31,301 nt of DNA, from positions 1-31,301 of the IMG/VR virus record IMGVR_UViG_3300030103_002230; one strand, 5' to 3'. The position numbers and the translations under genes were made by a program. Shown one piece after another: positions 7,565-14,744 of this stretch; the first letter of the stretch is position 1; every line of letters starts with the position of its first letter. The notes below the pieces were generated by a model. The model worked only from the letters and a program-made list of their open reading frames with translations. It was not told the origin of the DNA and searched no databases. The stretch comes from a virus.

Positions 7565-7584
7565 CCCTCCGCCGTAGCAGAGGG
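7565..7584 (-). terminator. Hairpin upstream of the VWA gene, possible weak terminator
   Basis: CCCTC at 7565-7569 pairs with GAGGG at 7580-7584, and an inner GC/GC pair extends the stem around one mismatch. On the minus strand it is followed by TTTAG and then the -10-like TATTAT (7554-7559). It lies in the 97-base gap between the small gene at 7629 and the VWA gene at 7531. A second small inverted repeat (CTATG 7610-7614, CATAG 7621-7625) is next to it. The gap is probably regulatory, but the T tract is short. Confidence 0.4.
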
Positions 7585-7628
7585 TCCTCAGTGACAGTTC
7601 TCCTAGTGTCTATGGGTTTACATAGGGG

Positions 7629-7811
7629 TTACTCTAAAACTGAACTACAAATACGTTTACAGATATGTTGCCTCTCATCACACTCAATCAGGCAGTTGTA
7701 GTAGTCGTTTAGTACATCGCTTTGATCACTAATGTCTTCCAGCGTCATTGCCAAGTGATCGATGCTTTGTTTCCAACCGGCTAGTTGATTGTGCGAGATG
7801 ATGTTATGCAT
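7629..7811 (-). CDS. Small soluble protein, unknown function
   Basis: A 60-residue acidic protein beginning MHNIISHNQLAGWKQSIDHL, with a helical, aspartate-rich middle (EDISDQSDVLNDYY) and three cysteines near the C-terminus (LIECDE, HICKRIC). A very good Shine-Dalgarno sequence (GGAG, seven bases before the ATG) supports translation. The gene stands between gp46 and the VWA gene with 120 and 97 base gaps on either side, so it may be expressed separately from both. No family is recognised, though it resembles short proteins I recall from cyanophages. Confidence 0.75.
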   Translation of the reverse strand: MHNIISHNQLAGWKQSIDHLAMTLEDISDQSDVLNDYYNCLIECDERQHICKRICSSVLE

Positions 7812-7878
7812 GATTCTACTCCATTTACAAAAACAATAACAAAGAGGTTTAGATCATTGCTGTCTCCAATTCTGTCAC

Positions 7879-7885
7879 TATTTAG
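7879..7885 (-). promoter_or_regulatory. CTAAATA late-promoter-like motif before the 60-residue gene
   Basis: CTAAATA on the minus strand, embedded in the palindrome CACTAAATAGTG, about 70 bases upstream of the small gene's start. It matches the late-promoter heptamer seen upstream of virion genes in this window. The motif also occurs by chance inside coding DNA, for instance 839-845 in gp62, so the call is tentative. Confidence 0.35.
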
Positions 7886-7907
7886 TGTTGAAACCATAAT
7901 ATTTCAA

Positions 7908-7923
7908 ATTCTTCATGAAGAAT
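7908..7923. repeat. Perfect 16-base palindrome after gp46
   Basis: ATTCTTCATGAAGAAT is a perfect inverted repeat located ten bases past the gp46 stop. It could form an RNA stem that protects the 3' end of the gp46 message, or serve as a protein-binding site. No T tract follows on the minus strand, so it is not a classical terminator. Confidence 0.4.
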
Positions 7924-7932
7924 GGTAATAGT

Positions 7933-9642
7933 TTACATCATGTGCGAGAAACCTTTAACTTTCTCAAACTTGATAACTGATTCAAACTTATCATATAAAG
8001 ACTCCTTATGAGAGATAATAAAGATATTAGCATCCTTAATAACAAACCTAACGATCTTTAAGAACTCATCTGTACCAAAACCATCCAAAGAACTATCAAA
8101 TACCTCATCCATGATGAGTAAGTTTGTACTGACAGAGTTCTTCATCCTTGCCACCTCTCTCCAGGTGAACAAGAGTGCTAAGTCGATTCTCATCTTCTCT
8201 CCCTCGCTGAAAGAAGCATAAGAAAAATCTTCGTGTATAGGGGACTGTACGGTTTCGTTGAACTCCTCATCAAGAGTAAAGTTGATATAGAAGTCCATCA
8301 TCTGTAGATAACGGTTTACCTGCTGGTTAATCAGAGGCAGATACTTCTTGATGATCTTTGTTTTGACTCCACCGTCTTTCAGAAGACTATAAGAGAAATC
8401 CAAATAGTCTATTTCGTCCTTTTTAGAAGCGAGCGTGTCGAATGTGGTTCTTAAGTTGTCTTTAAAGGTTTCTAACTTCTCATGTTCAGTATTTCTGTTT
8501 GCAAGTTGCTCGGTAAGCTTTTGAACTTCCGATTCCAGATCTCTGACGTGTCGCTGACACCCAGATATCCGAACATTGTCTTGAGAAATGCCATTCTGTA
8601 GTTTAGAAATCTCCTTCGATAGGGCAAGAAAGTGACGCTCTCGCTCCTGTTCTTCATTAATTGCCTCATCCAGTTCTGTTAGACCAGATTGCAACTCTTT
8701 TGCTATTTTTTGAGCGTCGTTAATCTTATTTATTCTAAACTCTTCCTCAATTGACTGCGTACAAGTGGGACAAACCGTATTTTCAGTGAAGAATTTGTGC
8801 TCTTTTGTAAGCGTTGCTGCTTTTTGAGTGATCTTACCCTTCAAACCACTAAACTTACGCAGTTTTTCAGTCGCTCCAGAGACTTTTTCTTGCTCTTTGA
8901 GGTGCTTTTGGACTCTTTCCTCTGCTAAAGTGACCTCTTTGTGATAAAGATCGACCAATTTAAGTTGTTCTTCAACCTTTTCTTGCTTTGTGGCGATGGA
9001 TTCCTTGCCTTGGGACTCAATATCGTCAATAAACTTGGTCTGCATCTGTACTTTGTCACTCAAAGACTCTTTTTTGAGCGTCAAAGTCTTAATTTCATCT
9101 CTAATTAGACGAATTTTCTCCTTAATCACGATATTCATCGACGTAAATATCTTAATGTCAAGCAAATCTTCAATAACTTCGCGTCTATTGGCAGCAGAAA
9201 GTTGCATGAAAGGCACAAAACTGCTGCTTCCAAGGATTACAATCTGTGTAAACGACTTGTAGTTCATCTTCAAGACGTTTTGTTCCAACCATTTTTGTTG
9301 ATCTAGTGCTGCAGCAGACTGATCGAGCATATCACCGTTGCGATATATCTCAAATACGTTAGGTTTGATGCCACGAACAATCCTCCAAGACGTTTGAGCG
9401 ATAGAAAACTCTACTTCAACTCTACAATCTTTTTCATTGACAGAGTTTATAAGTTGTGGTTTGTTAATTTTACGAAATGCCTTACCAAACAAGGAAAAAG
9501 TCAGTGCATCAAGCACTGTTGACTTACCTGCACCGTTGGCACCGATGATGATGTTGGTTGGGTTTTCAGTAAAACAAATTTCAGTATATTGATTACCCGT
9601 TGAAAGAAAGTTCTTCCAACGAATTTTTTCAAATAAAATCAT
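7933..9642 (-). CDS. 46: Recombination endonuclease subunit gp46 (Rad50-like)
   Basis: ATPase subunit of the phage Mre11/Rad50-type nuclease that resects DNA ends for recombination-dependent replication. The 569 residues are close to T4 gp46 (560). Walker A is GANGAGKST (34-42). A long coiled coil carries the zinc-hook CPTC (291-294). The ABC signature FSEGEK lies at 477-482 and Walker B LLIMDEVFD at 507-515. All catalytic motifs are intact. Its start overlaps the end of the DUF3110-like gene by 14 bases, and gp47 is the next gene upstream, so both subunits are in one transcript with gp55. Confidence 0.97.
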   Translation of the reverse strand: MILFEKIRWKNFLSTGNQYTEICFTENPTNIIIGANGAGKSTVLDALTFSLFGKAFRKINKPQLINSVNEKDCRVEVEFSIAQTSWRIVRGIKPNVFEIYRNGDMLDQSAAALDQQKWLEQNVLKMNYKSFTQIVILGSSSFVPFMQLSAANRREVIEDLLDIKIFTSMNIVIKEKIRLIRDEIKTLTLKKESLSDKVQMQTKFIDDIESQGKESIATKQEKVEEQLKLVDLYHKEVTLAEERVQKHLKEQEKVSGATEKLRKFSGLKGKITQKAATLTKEHKFFTENTVCPTCTQSIEEEFRINKINDAQKIAKELQSGLTELDEAINEEQERERHFLALSKEISKLQNGISQDNVRISGCQRHVRDLESEVQKLTEQLANRNTEHEKLETFKDNLRTTFDTLASKKDEIDYLDFSYSLLKDGGVKTKIIKKYLPLINQQVNRYLQMMDFYINFTLDEEFNETVQSPIHEDFSYASFSEGEKMRIDLALLFTWREVARMKNSVSTNLLIMDEVFDSSLDGFGTDEFLKIVRFVIKDANIFIISHKESLYDKFESVIKFEKVKGFSHMM

Positions 9643-9904
9643 ACGTCTCAGTATCAGGCGGCACTACGATGTCATTTTTAGATATTATAGCATACTCACA
9701 CTCATGAATATGACATGTCTTCAACATTACGTCATCATCAACTTCGATGATATTCATCTCTGGATATCCATAGTCCTCTAACTGCAAAGAGAACCGAGTG
9801 GCATCATCTTCTTCCTCAAAAAGGTACAAGATCTTTTCACCGTTGTGATCAACAACTGAGTATGCTCCTTGGTCTTCTTTTCCCTCCACAGTAAGAATAA
9901 ACAT
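9629..9904 (-). CDS. DUF3110-like small protein
   Basis: A 91-residue acidic protein beginning MFILTVEGKEDQGAYSVVDH. The core EEEDDATRFSLQLEDYGYPE followed by an acidic EVDDD segment and a Cys-containing end fits DUF3110, a small family found chiefly in cyanobacteria and plastids whose function is not known to me. Presence in a phage suggests capture from a cyanobacterial host or long co-evolution. Its ATG overlaps the gp47 stop (TAATG), and its end overlaps the gp46 start by 14 bases, so it is tightly built in between the two nuclease subunits. Confidence 0.8.
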   Translation of the reverse strand: MFILTVEGKEDQGAYSVVDHNGEKILYLFEEEDDATRFSLQLEDYGYPEMNIIEVDDDVMLKTCHIHECEYAIISKNDIVVPPDTETYDFI

Positions 9905-10944
9905 TAGATTAGTTCACATGCTTCTTGATAGGTTGACCGCATGATGTTTTGTAATTTTGACTTGTCAAGTTTTATTTCTGCTTCTTCAATGTATCTATTC
10001 AAAATAGAAATAGTGTCCTCAGACTCAAAGACATCAAACTCCTCAGGGTCACCCACTTCAAAGTTTTCTACAATTTTCAAGTCTGCTACATTAGATGTGT
10101 AAAGTTTATCAATAAACTTCTCAAACTTCTTAGAGTTGGTCTTCTTACGAACAATGACCTTTACAATCTTACCATCATATTCTCTAGTATCAAAGGTCTG
10201 ATGGTTGGTGTCTTCATAGTAGATGTTGTAGAACATCCGATATGGGTTATCTACATGGAAGTGCTCCAGGGTTTCAGTATCAAAGATAGTAAACCCTCTC
10301 TTGTCATTTACATCATTCCAGAACATCTCATAAGGGTTGCCTAGATAGAAGATCTTCTGATCATCTGATCGAGTGTGGTAGTGTCCCGAGAAGACTTTGG
10401 TGAACGACGTAAATAAGTCGCTCTCATAACCATGCTCCATGATGCATCCGCGATGAGCTCTAAATCCGCGCAATTCAAGGTGCCCCATCGCGCACTTGCT
10501 ACTTGAACTTTTAATAGATAACTGACTATTTTCAAAATTTTGTTCATTAATCCAAGGTATGAAAAGAACGTTGAGTTTACCTAGTTTAACCTCTTCTGGT
10601 TCAGCATAAACACGAACATTGTCATACTCACGTAGAAGAAGATCTACAGCATTGACATCATTTGTATTCTTATAGTATGCTGTGTGGTTACCAACGATAG
10701 TATGGACTGTAATGCCCATTTCAGCGAGTCTATCGAAATAGTTATTCTTTGCCCAGGCAAGAGAACCAAAGTCAATACCTTTCCTACTATCAAAGGTGTC
10801 GCCCATATCCACAACAGTGGTGATACCATGCTTCTCTAGATACGGGAAGAAGATATCATTGTAGAACTTTAGAAAATAGTTATGAAAGAGTTTAGAGTTC
10901 TTACGCGCACCAAAGTGTTGGTCCGTAATAATGGCAACTTTCAT
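9904..10944 (-). CDS. 47: Recombination endonuclease subunit gp47 (Mre11-like)
   Basis: Nuclease subunit that pairs with gp46. The 346-residue protein (T4: 339) has the calcineurin-like phosphoesterase metal motifs in order: DQH at 8-10, GDTFD at 48-52, GNHT at 85-88, GHLEL at 154-158 and GHYH at 187-190. The start is the ATG at 10944, giving MKVAIITDQH and overlapping the gp55 stop as TGATG; a TTG three bases earlier is less likely. The C-terminal third is the less conserved domain that contacts gp46. Confidence 0.97.
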   Translation of the reverse strand: MKVAIITDQHFGARKNSKLFHNYFLKFYNDIFFPYLEKHGITTVVDMGDTFDSRKGIDFGSLAWAKNNYFDRLAEMGITVHTIVGNHTAYYKNTNDVNAVDLLLREYDNVRVYAEPEEVKLGKLNVLFIPWINEQNFENSQLSIKSSSSKCAMGHLELRGFRAHRGCIMEHGYESDLFTSFTKVFSGHYHTRSDDQKIFYLGNPYEMFWNDVNDKRGFTIFDTETLEHFHVDNPYRMFYNIYYEDTNHQTFDTREYDGKIVKVIVRKKTNSKKFEKFIDKLYTSNVADLKIVENFEVGDPEEFDVFESEDTISILNRYIEEAEIKLDKSKLQNIMRSTYQEACELI

Positions 10945-11438
10945 CAATAACGAAGTTTTGAGTGAACAGCATCTTTGATGCTATTGTAGTCAGCAAAGTT
11001 TGATCCGTCAAGTGTATTGTTATCATCAAACACCTCACTATACCCAGACTTCTCCAGGATCTTGTTCTTAATATCCAACTGACGCTTCTCTCTCTGAATA
11101 CGTCTCAGGAAAGCGTAGTGAATAATTTGTGTGAAATATGCAAATGGGTTCTGTGACTTCTCTGGGTTGAAGTTGTGGATGTACTGCACACAGTTTTCAA
11201 TACCATCAGAGATCATATCCTCCTTGAACATATAGTTCACGAAGTTTGGTTTGAAAGACAAATGATTTGCAATCTTCAGAAAACATTCCCCGATGTAGCG
11301 AGGGATAGGAGGTTTCGGAAGACCTTTAACAGCAGCGATCTCTTTATCTTCCCGATACTTAATCAGAGCAGCAAGGAACTCCTTATTATTTACATAGTGT
11401 TCGGATCTTTTTCTCTTAGTCATGCCTGGTTGTATCAT
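10944..11438 (-). CDS. 55: Late transcription sigma factor gp55
   Basis: Phage-encoded sigma-like factor that directs host RNA polymerase to late promoters together with gp45. The 164-residue protein (T4: 185) aligns through YVNNKEFLAALIKY, MISDGIENCVQYIHNF and the region-2-like NPFAYFTQIIHYAFLRRIQR, which corresponds to [20 protein letters not shown] in T4. The first ATG (11438) is used; a second at 11423 gives a protein beginning MTKRKRSEHYVNNKE. A good sigma70-type promoter lies 26 bases upstream, as expected for a gene that must be read before late transcription starts. Late-promoter motifs that it should recognise are found elsewhere in the window. Confidence 0.95.
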   Translation of the reverse strand: MIQPGMTKRKRSEHYVNNKEFLAALIKYREDKEIAAVKGLPKPPIPRYIGECFLKIANHLSFKPNFVNYMFKEDMISDGIENCVQYIHNFNPEKSQNPFAYFTQIIHYAFLRRIQREKRQLDIKNKILEKSGYSEVFDDNNTLDGSNFADYNSIKDAVHSKLRY

Positions 11439-11463
11439 AACTATATCTCATCATTATGTATAA

Positions 11464-11492
11464 AGTATATCATCTATCGATGTACTTGACAA
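11464..11492 (-). promoter_or_regulatory. Sigma70-type promoter for gp55-gp47-gp46
   Basis: On the minus strand TTGTCA (11492-11487) and TATACT (11469-11464) are separated by exactly 17 bases; each matches the consensus at five of six positions. It lies about 26 bases upstream of the gp55 start, in the roughly 100-base gap after the 137-residue gene. This is the clearest host-type promoter in the window. Confidence 0.75.
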
Positions 11493-11540
11493 GTCTCAAA
11501 TATCGTGTAGAATACCTTTGTGGAGGTTGATAAGGAAGCT

Positions 11541-11954
11541 TTAATTCTTTATATCTTTAGAAGGAGTATTATAGAGTTTCTCTAGAACTTCTCTAGCATC
11601 ATTTACACTAGAGATATAACCCATCTTCTTATCAAGTTTATGGTTAGATGAACCTTGTTTGGTATCTGCTTTTCTAACATAGTCCTGATGCATTAATATC
11701 ATTTCAATATCAGTTGACTCAGACATAGTTAATACATCATTTAAATTAAGAAAGAACATATCTTCAGTAGTAGTCTTTAACCAAGGTTCTACCTTGTAAC
11801 CTATCATTCCAACTCTACCTTTTACTTCCTTAATGAGAATAGGATTGGAAACAACTAACACGGTCCTATCTTCCTCTTCTTCTGCTGCTACTTTACAGAA
11901 GATCTCTTCACCAGATTTTAGTTTTATTGTTGCATAGAAATCGTCTTCAATCAT
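11541..11954 (-). CDS. Conserved phage protein, possible LSm-like fold
   Basis: A 137-residue protein beginning MIEDDFYATIKLKSGEEIFC. The N-terminal half (ATIKLKSGEEIFCKV, a strand with VLVVSNPILI, then a segment ending with FFLNLNDVLTM) reads like the five-strand barrel of LSm/Hfq-type proteins, which is only a fold guess. The C-terminal half is charged and helical. It starts in the last codons of uvsW (ATGA overlap) and ends before the gp55 promoter. No enzyme motif is visible. It resembles a protein I recall in this position in other cyanophages, without a known function. Confidence 0.8.
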   Translation of the reverse strand: MIEDDFYATIKLKSGEEIFCKVAAEEEEDRTVLVVSNPILIKEVKGRVGMIGYKVEPWLKTTTEDMFFLNLNDVLTMSESTDIEMILMHQDYVRKADTKQGSSNHKLDKKMGYISSVNDAREVLEKLYNTPSKDIKN

Positions 11955-13423
11955 ACGCTTTTTAAGTGAATGGTTATGATATCATAATTAAAGTTCTCTT
12001 CATTGTAGATTTTTATTCTTTCAATGAGATGGTTTAAAGTATAATTTCTTCTTGTTTTTGTGGAGCAATCATCTGCTATATCATACAGTGTTGCTTTTAC
12101 TTTGTCCTTTCCTTTTCTAAGAACTCGTCCAATACTTTGAAGATTGCGGATTCTGGACTTACTTGGAGAGGCAAAGATAACATTATGGAGGTTTTTAATG
12201 TTGATACCAGTAGAAAAAGTTCCATAAGATGCGACAATGACGGCATTGTTTTCTCTTTCTGTGATCTCTCTTACTACCTCCCTTTCTTCTGCGTCTACAC
12301 CACCATGTACAAAAAATACCTTACGGTTATCACGCTTGTTTTTATTTATCTGATCGTAGAGCACTGCTCCATGTGCTTCGACTCTTGCAAAAAGAACAAG
12401 AGTGTTCCCTTTAAGATCTAATGTCAAGTTTTGTATGAACTTGTTTCTTTGTTCATGTGAAATAAGATATTCTATCTCATCATTATAAGTTTCAAATGTT
12501 TGTGGTTTATGTTTGAGTACAAGGCACTGAATATCTAACTGTGACAGATGACCTTGCTTCATTAACTCATCAGTTCTAGTCACCTTGTATGATGGTCCAA
12601 AGACTCCCTCTAAGACCCACTTATGCGTCTGTGTGCCGTCTAAAGTTCCAGTAAAACCAAACCGGTATTTTGCATGATGAAGTTTAGTCATGATGGATAT
12701 TAGAGACTTACTCTTAAAGAGATGCGCCTCATCACCAATGACTACGTTATAGTCTTCAAACCAACTTCTTTCCAACTTATAGATAGATTGCCAAGTGGTA
12801 ATAGTTACAGGAGCATCAGTGTTCTTCTCCCTGCCACTATAAATTTTGTGACAATATGACTCAGCGTCCCAACCATAATCTTCAAAATCCTTGTACATCT
12901 GCTCTACAAGAGATGTCGTTGGAACGACTAGAAGGATTTTTTGCCCTCTGTCTACATAATACCTCACTAATGAATAAATCATCAGAGATTTGCCGCTCGC
13001 AGTGGGGCTTATCAATAGTTTTCTGTTATGCTTTAAAGCATCGTATACTCCCTCAATTTGATATTGACGTGGTTTGTGAGAGCATATAGAATGCATAAAA
13101 CCCTTAACACCCTCTAATGATATTTCATCATTTATTTCAAAGGGTTGTCCGTAAAACTTATTATCCTCGAAAGAAAAGGTATATCCGTAGTTCTTACAAA
13201 AACTTACTATCTTGTCTAACAGACCAACGTAGATCTGTTTGGAACGCATGTCATATAGATGTATTTCTCCATTCCAATTTCTACCACGATATTGTGGCAT
13301 AAACTTAGCATTTGGAACTTCAAACTTGAAGTGATCTCTTAACTCATACTCGATATGAGGTTCCGTGTTTATCTTAAGAAATACTTCGTTTGATTTTGAT
13401 ATAACGAGGTCTGTTGTATTCAC
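11951..13423 (-). CDS. uvsW: UvsW DNA/RNA helicase
   Basis: Superfamily 2 helicase that in T4 unwinds R-loops and regresses or processes branched DNA, switching replication from origin- to recombination-dependent. The 490-residue protein has the UvsW N-terminal domain (to about 110), a Q-like RQYQ (119-122), Walker A SPTASGKS (139-146), DEAH (231-234), GFTGTLDG (256-263) and motif VI QSIGRVLRKG (429-438). The only credible start is a GTG at 13423-13421, because no ATG precedes the part that aligns with T4 UvsW. A GATAAATA motif lies just upstream. Confidence 0.96.
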   Translation of the reverse strand: MNTTDLVISKSNEVFLKINTEPHIEYELRDHFKFEVPNAKFMPQYRGRNWNGEIHLYDMRSKQIYVGLLDKIVSFCKNYGYTFSFEDNKFYGQPFEINDEISLEGVKGFMHSICSHKPRQYQIEGVYDALKHNRKLLISPTASGKSLMIYSLVRYYVDRGQKILLVVPTTSLVEQMYKDFEDYGWDAESYCHKIYSGREKNTDAPVTITTWQSIYKLERSWFEDYNVVIGDEAHLFKSKSLISIMTKLHHAKYRFGFTGTLDGTQTHKWVLEGVFGPSYKVTRTDELMKQGHLSQLDIQCLVLKHKPQTFETYNDEIEYLISHEQRNKFIQNLTLDLKGNTLVLFARVEAHGAVLYDQINKNKRDNRKVFFVHGGVDAEEREVVREITERENNAVIVASYGTFSTGINIKNLHNVIFASPSKSRIRNLQSIGRVLRKGKDKVKATLYDIADDCSTKTRRNYTLNHLIERIKIYNEENFNYDIITIHLKSV

Positions 13424-13443
13424 GATAAATCATTATCTGCGAA

Positions 13444-13451
13444 TATTTATC
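13444..13451 (-). promoter_or_regulatory. Late-promoter-like GATAAATA before uvsW
   Basis: GATAAATA on the minus strand overlaps the end of the preceding small gene, about 20 bases upstream of the uvsW GTG. In T4, uvsW is a late gene with a late promoter, so the placement is sensible. One octamer is weak evidence in AT-rich DNA. Confidence 0.45.
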
Positions 13452-13668
13452 ACTCCTCATTGAACTTGTATTCAAGCACAATTCTGTATAAAAAGTTTTT
13501 AAGATAAAAAAGTCTTTCCTGTTCTGAAGGATGACCACCAGCCCATTTGTCTAAATGAACAGAAACTGATTTATAAATTAGGTAAAGATCCTCAGGACCA
13601 AACTGCAACTCAATGTAAGTTCCCTTTGGATCAAAGTCCTCATTTTCATAAATCCAGTCTTCGTTCAT
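13450..13668 (-). CDS. Small acidic protein, unknown function
   Basis: A 72-residue acidic protein beginning MNEDWIYENEDFDPKGTYIE, with a helical remainder (DLYLIYKSVSVHLDKW, then LFYLKNFLYRIVLEYKF). Its ATG shares a base with the uvsY stop (TAATG), so it is translationally coupled to uvsY. In T4, small genes also lie between uvsW and uvsY, but I see no sequence match to them. No function can be assigned. Confidence 0.8.
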   Translation of the reverse strand: MNEDWIYENEDFDPKGTYIELQFGPEDLYLIYKSVSVHLDKWAGGHPSEQERLFYLKNFLYRIVLEYKFNEE

Positions 13669-14105
13669 TATCCTAGACCTGCATTGAATCTCATGAACTC
13701 TATCGCGTTTTTAATTTGATAAGTTCTGTTTTGAACTACTTTAAGTATACTCTCAATATAGACGAGCATTGTATCATAGTAATCAATTTTTAGAGATACT
13801 CCTGATAACTTTTCATCAGCGTCAAGATATTTTTGCATCGTATCTTTATCACGGACTTTTTTAGGGAAAGGGTTTTCCACATACACTTCAGGGTCAGCTT
13901 TACCGCTAAAGTATTCGTATCTTTCGTGACGAATATTTTTTCTCTGTTGTTCTGCTTTCTTCCTTAGAAGAAATATGGTATTATAAAGTTCAAAGTATTT
14001 TGCATGTAGAGATGGGATTTTCAAAGACTCTTCATGTAAGTTGTCCCTGTCTATTTCAGCGTCTTTTTTCCACATCTCTTGAATTGCTTCAAGATCAAGA
14101 CTCAT
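13668..14105 (-). CDS. uvsY: UvsY recombination mediator
   Basis: Loads the UvsX recombinase onto single-stranded DNA coated with gp32. The 145-residue product (T4: 137) shows the UvsY pattern: LEAIQEMWKKDAEID near the start, YYDTMLVYIESIL in the middle and IKNAIEFMRFNAG at the end, matching T4 AIKHIQDMRAFEAG. An RHERYEYFSGKADPE segment corresponds to ARLDYYSGRGDGD. The protein is all helical. The start overlaps the stop of the upstream tail gene as ATGA. Confidence 0.95.
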   Translation of the reverse strand: MSLDLEAIQEMWKKDAEIDRDNLHEESLKIPSLHAKYFELYNTIFLLRKKAEQQRKNIRHERYEYFSGKADPEVYVENPFPKKVRDKDTMQKYLDADEKLSGVSLKIDYYDTMLVYIESILKVVQNRTYQIKNAIEFMRFNAGLG

Positions 14106-14665
14106 AGTTTGTTGCCGGACATGTCAGTTATATTGTAGATAGTATACTTGAAAGTGACATCTGCTGTAAAGTATTGTATGTCCTCACTGGTGGCATCAAA
14201 GTTAAGAGTTGACAACTCAGTAGGGAACATATCTTGAAACATCACCTTGAAGTTTGGGTTCTCCTTACTTGTAAGTATCTGTAGTGTAGCATCGGAAAAT
14301 AGGTTTAACTCAGAGTTTCTTGGTTGAGTAAAGTTTTCGATATTCTGTTGCCAGTCATATATTTCTGATAAACTCTCAGGATATCCTAGTCCTCTTATCC
14401 AGTTGTATATCTCCATGTAGTTCTCAAGGTTTTCATCAACCAGAAAACGAAACGTGAAGTCTTCAAACTGAACCTTATCTCCGGGAACATCGATGTCCTT
14501 CAGATAAGTTGGTTGTATCGCAGTCCCCATTGAGATAGCAGGAATATTCGCTGCGTTACCAAAGAAAGCAACTTTAGGTGCTCTTTTTAGTGTGAACTTA
14601 AAACCAGTTGGTGATAGGAAGTTCCTATTGCTCAACTGATTCTCAAATGGGTTGCCGTATGACAT
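14102..14665 (-). CDS. Tail-tube-fold virion protein (gp19 relative)
   Basis: A 187-residue beta-rich protein beginning MSYGNPFENQLSNRNFLSPT. It contains FTFRFLVDENLENYMEIYNW and near the end MFPTELSTLNFDATSEDIQY followed by VTFKYTIYNI. This repeats the pattern of gp19 in the same window (FPTEISEIGLSYDTTDTIEE, then VTFQVQYW), so it is a tail-tube-like protein, perhaps a tube initiator or terminator. Cyanophage annotations in this slot sometimes say gp3 or tail tube; sequence alone does not decide between them. It has its own late promoter (14680) behind the gp23 terminator and couples to uvsY. Confidence 0.8.
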   Translation of the reverse strand: MSYGNPFENQLSNRNFLSPTGFKFTLKRAPKVAFFGNAANIPAISMGTAIQPTYLKDIDVPGDKVQFEDFTFRFLVDENLENYMEIYNWIRGLGYPESLSEIYDWQQNIENFTQPRNSELNLFSDATLQILTSKENPNFKVMFQDMFPTELSTLNFDATSEDIQYFTADVTFKYTIYNITDMSGNKL

Positions 14666-14679
14666 TATCCTTTTCTAAG

Positions 14680-14686
14680 TATTTAG
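14680..14686 (-). promoter_or_regulatory. CTAAATA late promoter for the tail-tube-like gene
   Basis: CTAAATA on the minus strand lies between the terminator after gp23 and the gene start at 14665, with an AAAGG ribosome site just before the ATG. A promoter is needed here because the preceding terminator is strong. Confidence 0.6.
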
Positions 14687-14687
14687 A

Positions 14688-14715
14688 TAAAAAAAGAGGG
14701 TCCGAAGACCCTCTT
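14688..14715 (-). terminator. Strong rho-independent terminator after gp23
   Basis: AAGAGGGTC (14694-14702) and GACCCTCTT (14707-14715) form a perfect nine-pair stem with a four-base loop that reads TTCG on the minus strand, an unusually stable tetraloop. It is followed by a run of T. It lies 30 bases past the major capsid stop and isolates gp23 from the next gene. Confidence 0.92.
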
Positions 14716-14744
14716 GCACTTCCTTCACACGTAGTGAAAGTATA

